Shown here: positions 51,144-59,372 of the stretch, in pieces
Numbering within the stretch: the first letter of the stretch is position 1
Layout of the letters: each line of letters starts with the position of its first letter
NCBI GenBank assembly: GCA_965276665.1
Contig: OZ255620.1
Location: 3,968,001 to 4,032,000 of the forward strand
DNA from: CAWGJC01 sp965276665
GTDB taxonomy: Bacteria; Pseudomonadota; Alphaproteobacteria; Acetobacterales; Acetobacteraceae
Reading direction: 5' to 3'
Length of the DNA stretch: 64,000 bases
The notes under the pieces: model-generated
Seen by the model: the letters and a program-made list of their open reading frames with translations, nothing else
Told to the model about the DNA's origin: nothing
The model's database searches: none
Made by a program: the position numbers and the translations under genes

Positions 51144-51489
51144 TCAGACCGTCACGATCTGGCCCCCGCGGACCGCTTCGAGGAAGGTCGCGATACCGGC
51201 GATCTCGACCCTTTCGGCGAGCGGCGCCCGGTCCAGGCCGAGGATGCGCAGCCCGGCTTCGCAGACGATCGTGCGGATGCCGAGCTCGGCGGCGGCGGCG
51301 CGCAGCTCCGACAGGCTCGCGACTCCGGCGGGAGAGCGCGTATCGGGCCGGTCGGCGAGCAGGGCAGGGCAGCCTTCCCCGGTGGCGAAGATCGTCACCC
51401 GCCGCCCGAGCGCTGCGGCGGCGGTGGCGAGCATGAAGGCGGTGTGCGCCCGCGCCGCGCCGCCCGACAACAGCAGCACGCCGAAATTT

Positions 51490-51503
<14 letters not shown>
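51144..51503 (-). CDS. DsrE-family protein
   Basis: 119 residues with the DsrE/DsrF-like fold: 'FGVLLLSGGAARAHTAFMLATAAAALGRRVTIFAT', 'GIRTIVCEAGLRILG' with Cys81 in the position used for sulfur relay, and 'EIAGIATFLEAV'. Such proteins carry sulfur or act as small peroxiredoxin-like factors. The start at 51503 (MPAPENF) is preferred; a longer form starts at 51524. It overlaps the 3' end of the ThiF/MoeB-like gene, so sulfur transfer to or from that pathway is likely, but this is inference. Confidence 0.82.
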
Positions 51504-52302
<799 letters not shown>

Positions 52303-52367
52303 CGGGCCAACATAGTGCGTCCCGCTGCCGCCTTCACGCGGGGCGCATCTGCGTCCAGACTGCGCCG

Positions 52368-53213
52368 ATGCAGCCGCACGCACTCGAGGCGCTCGCCGCG
52401 ATGATCCCGGACGGGGCCTTGCTCGCTTTGCCGCCGGATAATTCGCTGCCGCCTTGCTCCCTGGTCCGCGCGCTGGTGCGGCGCGGCGCAAGCGGCCTGC
52501 GCCTGCTGGGCGTGCCGGTCTCCGGCTTCGCCACCGATCTGCTGATCGGCGCCGGCGCCGTCGCCTCGGTGCAGACGAGCGCGGTCAGCCTCGGCGAATC
52601 CGGCGCCGCGCCGCGCTTCACCGCCGCGGTGAAATCAGGCACGCTGGACGTGATCGACGCCACCTGCCCGGCGATCCACACCATGCTGCAGGCCGCCGAG
52701 AAAGGCGTCCCCTTCCTGCCGCTGCGCGGCGTGCTCGGCAGCGACCTGCTTGCCCACCGGCCGGATTGGCGGGTGATCGACAACCCCTTCGCGGAAAGCG
52801 GCGACCCGATCCTGCTGCTGCCCGCCCTCTCGCCCGACATCGCCGCGTTCCACGGCGTCATGGCCGATCGCGACGGCAATGTCTGGGTCGGGCGGCGGCG
52901 GGAGCTGGCCACGCTCGCCCATGCCGCGCGCCGCGTGCTCGTCACCGTCGAGCGCCTGGTCGAAGGGAACCTGCTGGAGGATGAGCGCCTCGCGCCGGGC
53001 ACCATCGCCGCCACCTATGTCGATGCGGTCGCGGTGGCCGAGCGCGGCGCCTGGCCGATCGGCCTGCTCGACGAATACCCGGCCGATGCCGACCATCTCG
53101 CAGCCTATGCCAAGACGGCGCGCAGCGAGGCCGGGTTTCACGATTATCTCGAGCGCTTCGTGCTGCCCGGACCGGGCGCGGAGGGAGCGGATCGCCGCGC
53201 CGCCGCCGAATGA
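52368..53213 (+). CDS. CoA-transferase subunit A (glutaconate CoA-transferase-like)
   Basis: 281-residue alpha subunit of a class I CoA-transferase. Visible blocks are 'DNSLPPCSLVRALVRRG', 'LLGVPVSGFATDLLIGAGAV', 'FLPLRGVLGSDLLAHRPDW', 'VIDNPFAESGDPILLLPALSPDIAAFHG' and 'ATYVDAVAVAERGAWPIGL', which match GctA-like proteins. It would move CoA between organic acids; the acids are unknown. The stop overlaps the next start (ATGA). It is divergent from the ThiF-like gene. Confidence 0.85.
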   Translation: MQPHALEALAAMIPDGALLALPPDNSLPPCSLVRALVRRGASGLRLLGVPVSGFATDLLIGAGAVASVQTSAVSLGESGAAPRFTAAVKSGTLDVIDATCPAIHTMLQAAEKGVPFLPLRGVLGSDLLAHRPDWRVIDNPFAESGDPILLLPALSPDIAAFHGVMADRDGNVWVGRRRELATLAHAARRVLVTVERLVEGNLLEDERLAPGTIAATYVDAVAVAERGAWPIGLLDEYPADADHLAAYAKTARSEAGFHDYLERFVLPGPGAEGADRRAAAE

Positions 53214-53953
53214 TCCGGCCCGAGGAGCGTCTCGCCGCCGCGATCGCCCGGCTGATCCTCGACCCCGCCGCGCCGCCCGCCCGCCACATCGCGATCGGCG
53301 CCGCGAGCCCGATCCCGGCCGCCGCCTGCTGGCTGGTCAAGAAGCTCGGCCATCCGGTGCGGCTTGCCTTGCTGCACCGGCCGCGCGGCAACCCCTTCAC
53401 CGAGGGCTCGCGCGAGCTGTTCGACCTGGCGGGGCAGGGGCGGATCGACCTGTTCTTCCTCGGCGGCGGTGAGATCGACGGGCAGGCCAACATCAACCTG
53501 ATCGGCACCGGCGACTGGCCGGGGACCAATGTGCGCTTCCCCGGCAGTTTCGGCTCGGCCTTCATGTACATGACCGTGCCGCGCACCATCCTGTTCCGCG
53601 AGGAGCATTCGCCGCGCGTCCTCGTGCCGCGCGTCGATGCGATCTCGGCGCCCGGCCTGTCGCCGCCCGGCACGTTCCGCCGCGGCACCGCGCAGGCGCT
53701 GGTGACCGGGCGCTGCGTCTTCGCCTTCGAGGCCGCTTCCGGCCGCTTCCGCCTCGCCTCGCTGCATCCGGGCGAAACGCCGGATGCGGTGCGTGCCGCG
53801 ACTGGTTTTGACTTCGATTCGCCTGGCGAGGTGCCGATCACCGCCGATCCCGCATCGAAGGAGCTCGATTTGCTGCGCGGCGCGGTCTGTGACGAAATGC
53901 GCGAAACCTATCCGGCCTTCTGCGGCGCGGTCTGGGGAAGGAATGCGGCGTGA
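53210..53953 (+). CDS. CoA-transferase subunit B (glutaconate CoA-transferase-like)
   Basis: 247-residue partner subunit. It has 'HIAIGAASPIPAAACWLVKKLG', 'FFLGGGEIDGQANINLIGTGDWPGTNVRFPGSFGS', a 'YMTVPRTILFREEHSPR' segment and a C-terminal 'ELDLLRGAVCDEMRETYP'. The glutamate-containing 'GGGEIDGQ' corresponds to the region where class I transferases bind CoA through a thioester. It is coupled on both sides (ATGA to subunit A, TGATG to the CaiB-like gene), so the three should be made together. Confidence 0.85.
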   Translation: MIRPEERLAAAIARLILDPAAPPARHIAIGAASPIPAAACWLVKKLGHPVRLALLHRPRGNPFTEGSRELFDLAGQGRIDLFFLGGGEIDGQANINLIGTGDWPGTNVRFPGSFGSAFMYMTVPRTILFREEHSPRVLVPRVDAISAPGLSPPGTFRRGTAQALVTGRCVFAFEAASGRFRLASLHPGETPDAVRAATGFDFDSPGEVPITADPASKELDLLRGAVCDEMRETYPAFCGAVWGRNAA

Positions 53954-55230
53954 TGGATGACGGGGCCCAGGGCGAGCTCGGGGCACACGGCAAGCCCGGG
54001 ACTGCGGGCAAGCCGGCCGCCGCCGGCAAGGGTCTCGCAACCTCGCCGGGCGCGCTCGCCGGCATCAAGGTGGTCGACCTCACCCGCGTGCTCGGCGGCC
54101 CCTACGCCACCATGATCCTCGCCGATCACGGCGCGGAGGTGCTGAAAGTCGAGCCGCCGCAGGGCGACGAGACGCGCGATTGGGGGCCGCCCTTCCTAGA
54201 CGGCGACGCCAGCTACTTCATCGGCGTCAACCGCAACAAGCGCGCGATCGCTCTCGATATCGGCCATCCGGACGGCCGCGCCGTGCTGCTCCGCATGCTC
54301 GCGGACGCCGACGTGCTCGTCGAGAATTTCAAGCCCGGCTCGATGGAACGCTGGGGGCTCGGCTACGAGGCGGCGCTGCGCGAACGCTTCCCCCGCCTGA
54401 TCCATTGCCGCGTCTCCGGCTTCGGCGCCGACGGCCCGCTCGGCGGGCTTCCCGGCTACGACGCCATCCTGCAGGCGATGACCGGGCTGATGAGCGTGAA
54501 CGGCGATCCCGAGACCGGGCCGCTGCGACTCGGCACGCCGGTGGTCGATCTCGCGACCGGCCTGTTCTCCGTCATCGGCATCCTGATGGCGCTGCAGGAA
54601 CGCCACCGCTCCGGGCTCGGCCAGTATCTCGACATGACGCTGCATGATTGCGGCATGGCGCTCCTGCACCCGCAAGCCGCCAACTACTTCCTCAACGGCA
54701 AGCGGCCGATGCCGCTCGGCAACCCGCATCCGAACATCGCGCCGTACGAGAAGTACCACACCGCCACCGGCGACATCTTCATCGCCATCGGCAATGACCG
54801 GCAGTTCCGCACGCTCGCCGCCCTCGTCGGCCTGCCGGAGCTCGCGAGCGACCCGCGCTTCGCCAGCAACCAGACCCGGGTCGCCAACCGTCCCGCGCTC
54901 GTCGCCGCCCTCGAGACCGCCTTCGCCCACCAGGACGGACACGCGCTCACCCAGACCATGCTGCGCGCCGGCCTGCCCGCCGGCCCGGTGCTCGCCGTCG
55001 ACGAGGCGATGGACGAGCCGCACACCGCCCATCGCGACATGATCACCGAGCTCGATGGCTATCGCGGCCTCGGCACGCCGATCAAGCTCTCCCGAACCCC
55101 CGGCGGCACCCGTACCCGCCCGCCGGCCTTCGCCGCCGACACCACGGCGATCCTGGCGCGGCATGGCTACGACGCTGAGGAGATCGCCGCCTTGCAGGAA
55201 GCGGGCGTGGCGCCTTTGCGACGGAAGTAG
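53953..55230 (+). CDS. CaiB/BaiF family (class III) CoA-transferase
   Basis: 425-residue formyl-CoA transferase-like enzyme. After a 36-residue Gly/Ala/Lys-rich extension it has the family core: 'LAGIKVVDLTRVLGGPYATMILADHGAEVLKVEPP', 'VNRNKRAIALDI', 'DVLVENFKPGSMERWGLGY', the catalytic aspartate region 'PGYDAILQAMTGLMSVNG' and 'NPHPNIAPYEKYHTATGD'. A GTG at 53950 is an alternative start. It overlaps the upstream CoA-transferase stop by one base. Two unrelated types of CoA-transferase in one operon are unusual. The stop is followed by a family C repeat. Confidence 0.92.
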   Translation: MDDGAQGELGAHGKPGTAGKPAAAGKGLATSPGALAGIKVVDLTRVLGGPYATMILADHGAEVLKVEPPQGDETRDWGPPFLDGDASYFIGVNRNKRAIALDIGHPDGRAVLLRMLADADVLVENFKPGSMERWGLGYEAALRERFPRLIHCRVSGFGADGPLGGLPGYDAILQAMTGLMSVNGDPETGPLRLGTPVVDLATGLFSVIGILMALQERHRSGLGQYLDMTLHDCGMALLHPQAANYFLNGKRPMPLGNPHPNIAPYEKYHTATGDIFIAIGNDRQFRTLAALVGLPELASDPRFASNQTRVANRPALVAALETAFAHQDGHALTQTMLRAGLPAGPVLAVDEAMDEPHTAHRDMITELDGYRGLGTPIKLSRTPGGTRTRPPAFAADTTAILARHGYDAEEIAALQEAGVAPLRRK

Positions 55231-55231
55231 G

Positions 55232-55416
55232 AAGGCCAGGGGCTCTGCCCCTGGACCCCGCCAACGGCAGTCGCCCTTGGAACCTATTGTTGGCGAGTCT
55301 GATGCGCTCCGCGCGAAGCGCATTCCCATCTCTGGACATCGTCGGCCCCGAATTCCAAATCACGGGTTCCAAGGGTGACTACCCTTGGCAGGGTCCAGGG
55401 GCAGCACCCTTGGCCT
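55232..55416. repeat. family C inverted-repeat element, copy C2 (185 bp, intact)
   Basis: It starts one base after the CaiB-like stop and ends nine bases before the SDR stop. Ends are AAGGCCAGGGGCTCTGCCCC and its imperfect complement, about 50 bp each. The centre contains GATGCGCTCCGCGCGAAGCGCA, shared with copy C1 (7588-7609, with differences). There is no reading frame of interest. The position between convergent genes suggests a bidirectional terminator. Confidence 0.75.
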
Positions 55417-55424
55417 TAAAATCC

Positions 55425-56096
55425 CTAAAACCGCTCCACCCAAGGCCGGACCGCGATCTCGTCGGTCCAGGAACTCCTTGGCTGGTTCACCAGCGCCAGC
55501 ATCGTCGTCGCAATGGCATCGGGGTCGAGCAGGCTGTCCGGCGCGTCGGCCCGGTCAGTGCGAGCCGCCGAGCGGATGCCGCCGTCGACGACGATGTGCA
55601 CCACGTGCACGCCTTTCGGGTGCAGCTCGCGCGCCATGCTTTGGGCGAGGCCGCGCAGGGCGAACTTGCCCATCGCGAACGGGGCGGAGAGGGGGTAGCC
55701 CTTCACGCTGGCCGAGGCGCCGGTGAGCAGGATGGTGCCGGTCCCGCGCGGCAGCATGTGGCGCGCCGCCTGCTGCGCGACCAGGAATCCGCCAAAGGCC
55801 GAGACCGCCAGGACATTGGCGACCGCGGCGGGATCGTGCTCGGTGATCGGGCCGCGCAGGCGGGCGCTCGCGTTGAACAGCACCACGTCCGGCGTCTCGA
55901 CCGCCGCGAACAGGGAGGCGACCTGCGCCGCGTCGCGCACGTCGCAGGCGTGGGGGGTGCCGCCGATCTCGGCCACCAGTGGCGCCAGCTTCGCCGTGTC
56001 GCGCGCGGCGAGGGCGACGGCGTAACCCGATTTCGCGAGCGCGCGCGCGAAGGAGGCGGAGAGTCCCGGCCCGGTGCCGACGATCAGCGCCTGCAT
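55425..56096 (-). CDS. SDR-family oxidoreductase with Phe in place of the catalytic Tyr
   Basis: 223-residue short-chain dehydrogenase-like protein. The cofactor loop is 'ALIVGTGPGLSASFARALA', then 'NASARLRG', a serine block 'LLTGASASVKGYPLSAP', and at the place of the usual YxxxK it reads FAMGK (Phe140, Lys144). Loss of the tyrosine hydroxyl suggests altered chemistry, no dehydrogenase activity, or use of another residue. The ATG at 56096 overlaps the stop of the hydratase gene upstream by one base (TGATG), so the two are co-translated. Confidence 0.85.
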   Translation of the reverse strand: MQALIVGTGPGLSASFARALAKSGYAVALAARDTAKLAPLVAEIGGTPHACDVRDAAQVASLFAAVETPDVVLFNASARLRGPITEHDPAAVANVLAVSAFGGFLVAQQAARHMLPRGTGTILLTGASASVKGYPLSAPFAMGKFALRGLAQSMARELHPKGVHVVHIVVDGGIRSAARTDRADAPDSLLDPDAIATTMLALVNQPRSSWTDEIAVRPWVERF

Positions 56097-56857
56097 CAGA
56101 TGAAATCCAGCGTCGCCTCGCCGGCATGTTCGAACACCGCCCGCGCGTTCTTGCCCGGCGGGACCACGCTCTTGCCGGTCCATGACCCGGTGGTGACCAC
56201 CTGGCCGACGCGCAACCCGCCGGCCCAGCGCGTGCCTTCATTGGCGAGCCAGTGGATCAGCCGGAGCATGTCGCCCGCCGAATTGCCGGTGCGCGCCAGA
56301 GCCTCCTCGCCGGAGAACAGCACGCGCACGCGCTCCTTGGTGAAATCGATGTCGCGCCAGGCGGGGATCTCGTGGCCGTAGACGTAGCAGCCATGGCCGA
56401 GCCCGTCCGACAGGTTGGTCATCGGATCGACCGCATCCGCATTGACGAAGCGCGATTGTAGCAGCTCGATGCCGGGATGCACGCTGCCGATCGCGGCGAC
56501 CACCTGCTCGCGCGTCCAGGGCCCGTCCTCGATCGGCAGGTCGGTCCCCATGATGAAGCAGATCTCCGCCTCGACCACGCGCATCGGCCAGCGTGCGGCG
56601 GGAAGATGCGCGGGACCGGCATGGATGCCGGCGAGCGGCATCGGCGCGCAGTTCGGCGCGCCCTCCGGTCCCGGCGCGCCCACTTTCCAGCCGCCGACAC
56701 GCCCGAGCGCATGGCTCACCTCGGCCTGGATCGCGTAGGCCTCCGCCGCGTCGCGCGGGCGGATGTCGTCCGGGAGCGAGGGGATCAGCCGGCTCGGGTC
56801 GCGCCAGCCTTCGAGCAGCAGGGCAGCCGCCTTCGCGACAGAGTTGGTGTCCGTCAT
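56096..56857 (-). CDS. 2-keto-4-pentenoate hydratase/fumarylacetoacetate hydrolase-type protein
   Basis: 253-residue MhpD-like enzyme. It has 'RPRDAAEAYAIQAEVSHALG', 'GGWKVGAPGPEG', the metal-binding glutamates in 'RVVEAEICFIMGTDLP' and 'SVHPGIELLQSRF', and 'VTTGSWTGKSVVPPGKNARAVF'. It would hydrate a 2-keto-alkenoate from aromatic or amino-acid breakdown. The ATG at 56857 has GAGGA six bases upstream. It is paired with the atypical SDR downstream. No ring-cleavage gene is nearby, so the source of the substrate is unclear. Confidence 0.88.
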   Translation of the reverse strand: MTDTNSVAKAAALLLEGWRDPSRLIPSLPDDIRPRDAAEAYAIQAEVSHALGRVGGWKVGAPGPEGAPNCAPMPLAGIHAGPAHLPAARWPMRVVEAEICFIMGTDLPIEDGPWTREQVVAAIGSVHPGIELLQSRFVNADAVDPMTNLSDGLGHGCYVYGHEIPAWRDIDFTKERVRVLFSGEEALARTGNSAGDMLRLIHWLANEGTRWAGGLRVGQVVTTGSWTGKSVVPPGKNARAVFEHAGEATLDFI

Positions 56858-56910
56858 GCCGTTCCTCAAAGGGGGGAACCGCCCCGTCGGTCTGGCGGGG
56901 CGGAGCCGGT

Positions 56911-57606
56911 TCAGTCGAGCGAGACGGAGCGCGCTTCCGGCCCCTTGGCGCCCTGCACCACCTGCATGCGCACCACCTGGCCCTCGTTCAGCGGGCCGAC
57001 GCCGCTGCGCTCGAGCGCGGTCGCATGCACGAACACGTCCTTGCCGCCATTATCCGGCGTGACGAAGCCGAAACCCTTGGTGCCGTTGTACCATTTGACG
57101 GTGCCGCGCATCTCCGAGCCTTCGCCGAAGGACGCGCCGCCGCCGCCGTAGCCGCCGCCAGCACCGCCGAACCCGCCGGCGCGCGGCGGCCGCGGTGCCC
57201 GTGCCGGCACGGCGCCGGGATCGATCTCGCCGATCTCGGTGACCTCGACCACCTGCGGCCCCTTCGGACCGCGCCCGACCTTGATCTTCAAGGACTGCCC
57301 GGGCTCGACCCGGTCCGCCCCTGCGCGGCCCAGCACGCTGCCGTGCAGGAAGGCGTCGCCGCCCTCGGCCAACTCAACGAAGCCGAACCCCTTTTCGGGG
57401 TTGAACCACTTCACCGTGCCCGAGGTGTCCGTCGCGCCCGCGAGATCCGGCTCGCGGGAGAAGGAAGAGGGCCGCCGGGGCGGGAAACCGCCGCCGCCGC
57501 CACGGAAATCGCCGCCACCCATCGAACTGCCGCCACCGCCGAAATCGCGGTCTTCGGACCTACGCGGCCGCCGCGGCCGGTTGCCCCAATCGTCGTTCCT
57601 GCCCAT
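56911..57606 (-). CDS. two-domain cold-shock protein
   Basis: 231 residues: a Gly/Arg-rich N-terminus (1-60), a first cold-shock domain ('TSGTVKWFNPEKGFGFVELAEGG' with RNP1 and RNP2), a Gly-rich linker, and a second ('MRGTVKWYNGTKGFGFVTPDNGGKDVFVHATAL'). Both have the aromatic residues that bind single-stranded RNA or DNA. It probably acts as an RNA chaperone or transcription anti-terminator. The start at 57606 follows AGAGG. The 277-base region upstream has no gene and may hold a long regulatory leader. Confidence 0.92.
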   Translation of the reverse strand: MGRNDDWGNRPRRPRRSEDRDFGGGGSSMGGGDFRGGGGGFPPRRPSSFSREPDLAGATDTSGTVKWFNPEKGFGFVELAEGGDAFLHGSVLGRAGADRVEPGQSLKIKVGRGPKGPQVVEVTEIGEIDPGAVPARAPRPPRAGGFGGAGGGYGGGGASFGEGSEMRGTVKWYNGTKGFGFVTPDNGGKDVFVHATALERSGVGPLNEGQVVRMQVVQGAKGPEARSVSLD

Positions 57607-57883
57607 ACCAGCCTCTTCCCTCAACCCGCTCCGGGTCCCGCGCCCGCCGCGTCAAAACCGCCATACGCCCCTGGTCAGGGGAGATATGTCGCTTGTGGCG
57701 CATTTTCCCGAAACCCGGTGGACTCGCCGCGATCAATCCGGCGAAGTCCTGTGAGGCCGCCCAGACCGGCCTCGGCCGTCATACGCTAGCACAGGAATTT
57801 GGCTCAAGCGAGTGCCGGTGCGCGTTCCGGCGCGGGTGATACAATCGGTTTGCGATATTATTTCATCCAATTTCACGGCCGTC

Positions 57884-59206
57884 TCACTCGGCCGGCGCCA
57901 GCGCCGGCGTCGGCCGGCGCCGCTCCCCGGCGAGGCCGAGGCGATGGGCGAGGGTGGCGATGTGATAGATCGCCTTGAAAGCCAGGATCGGCAGATGCGC
58001 GCGGAGCGTCCGCGGCGTCTGGCCGGCCAGCATCGCGACCAGGCCGTCCCGCATGCCGAGCGCGTTGTTGGGCGACATGAACAGCATGCGGAGCGCCGGC
58101 GTGTTGATCCGGTAGATCAACCAGGAGAAGCCCTTCAGCGTGCGGCGCTGCGCCGCCTCCGCCCGCCGCGCGAGCGCGCGCCCTTTCGCCGGATCCTCGA
58201 GCCAGGCGGAAGCGACCGCCGCGCCCTGCTCGCCGCCGGTCATCGCCAGCAGCACGCCGGTCGAGAAGATCGGATCGAGAAACGCGAATGCGTCGCCGAT
58301 CATCATGTAGCGCTCGCCCCAGGCGGTGCGCGACCGGTAGGAGTAGTTGCCTGTCGCGGTCACGTCCGAGATGCGCTCCGCCTGCGCCATGCGGGCGGAG
58401 ACGGTCGGGCTGTTGCGGACCCGCTGTTCGAAGAAGGCCGTCATGTCGCCGCGCCGGTCCTTGAACGCGTCCTTGTTGCCGACGAAGCCGACGCTCATCA
58501 CCTGGTCCGGCAGCGGGATCATCCAGAACCAGCCATTCTCCGCGAAATGCGCGGTGATGTAGCCCTCGCGTTCCCCGCACCGCGCCTCGACGCCGCGGAA
58601 ATGCGCGAACACCGCGGCGCTCGAAGTGTGCTTGTCGCTTTCCTTCGTCTTGAACCGGTTGGCGAGGAAGGTGTCCCGCCCCGACGCATCCAGCACGAAG
58701 CGCGCGGCGAACCGCCGCGTCCCGCCATCCTCGCCGACCGCGGTGACGACCGCGCCCTCGTCCGCGAACGCCACGTCGGTGACGCGCACCCCTTCATGCA
58801 CCGTCGCACGTCTCTGCCGCGCATTGTCGAGCAGCAGGGCGTCGAAGGCGGCGCGCTTCACCTGGTACGAATACGGATGGACGGCGTTCACCGCATCGGC
58901 GAAACGGAACCCGACCGCCTGGCCGGTGCGGTCGGAGGCGAATTCCGCGCCCGGTTTCCGCACGCCGATCGCCGCCACCGCCTCGAGCACGCCGAGCCGC
59001 TCGAACAGCGCGAGATTGCGCGGCAGCAGCGATTCGCCGATGTGGAATCGCGGGTGCCGATCCTTGTCCAGCACCACCACGCGCCGCCCCTGCTCGGCGA
59101 GCAGCGCGGCCGCCGTCGAGCCGGCGGGGCCGCCGCCGATGATCAGCACGTCGCAGGCCGGCGTCTCGCTCGGGGGCGTCTCGCGCGGGAAGGCGTCGCT
59201 CTGCAA
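57884..59206 (-). CDS. FAD-dependent oxidoreductase of the flavin-dependent halogenase type
   Basis: 440-residue flavoprotein. The FAD loop is 'DVLIIGGGPAGSTAAALLAEQG', followed by 'HPRFHIGESLLPRN'. Lys84 in 'GVRKPGAEF' and the motif WFWMIP (226-231) correspond to the lysine and WxWxIP sequence of flavin-dependent halogenases. 'MMIGDAFAFLDPIFSTGVLLAM' completes the FAD site. It could be a true halogenase or a related hydroxylase or reductase. There is no biosynthetic gene cluster around it and no flavin reductase nearby. It starts at 59206 and is divergent from the M24-like gene. Confidence 0.85.
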   Translation of the reverse strand: MQSDAFPRETPPSETPACDVLIIGGGPAGSTAAALLAEQGRRVVVLDKDRHPRFHIGESLLPRNLALFERLGVLEAVAAIGVRKPGAEFASDRTGQAVGFRFADAVNAVHPYSYQVKRAAFDALLLDNARQRRATVHEGVRVTDVAFADEGAVVTAVGEDGGTRRFAARFVLDASGRDTFLANRFKTKESDKHTSSAAVFAHFRGVEARCGEREGYITAHFAENGWFWMIPLPDQVMSVGFVGNKDAFKDRRGDMTAFFEQRVRNSPTVSARMAQAERISDVTATGNYSYRSRTAWGERYMMIGDAFAFLDPIFSTGVLLAMTGGEQGAAVASAWLEDPAKGRALARRAEAAQRRTLKGFSWLIYRINTPALRMLFMSPNNALGMRDGLVAMLAGQTPRTLRAHLPILAFKAIYHIATLAHRLGLAGERRRPTPALAPAE

Positions 59207-59372
59207 TTCAGTCCTCGGCCGGTCTCGATCGCCTCATCCTATACGCCGGCGCGCGCATCGCCAACGTTTCAACAAGTGGCGTCGTGCCCGGGGTGGCCGG
59301 TCTGCGCGCCGTGCCGTAACCTGCGCGCGCTGCCCGCCTTTCACCCAACCTTCATCTCAGGGAACACACCGC

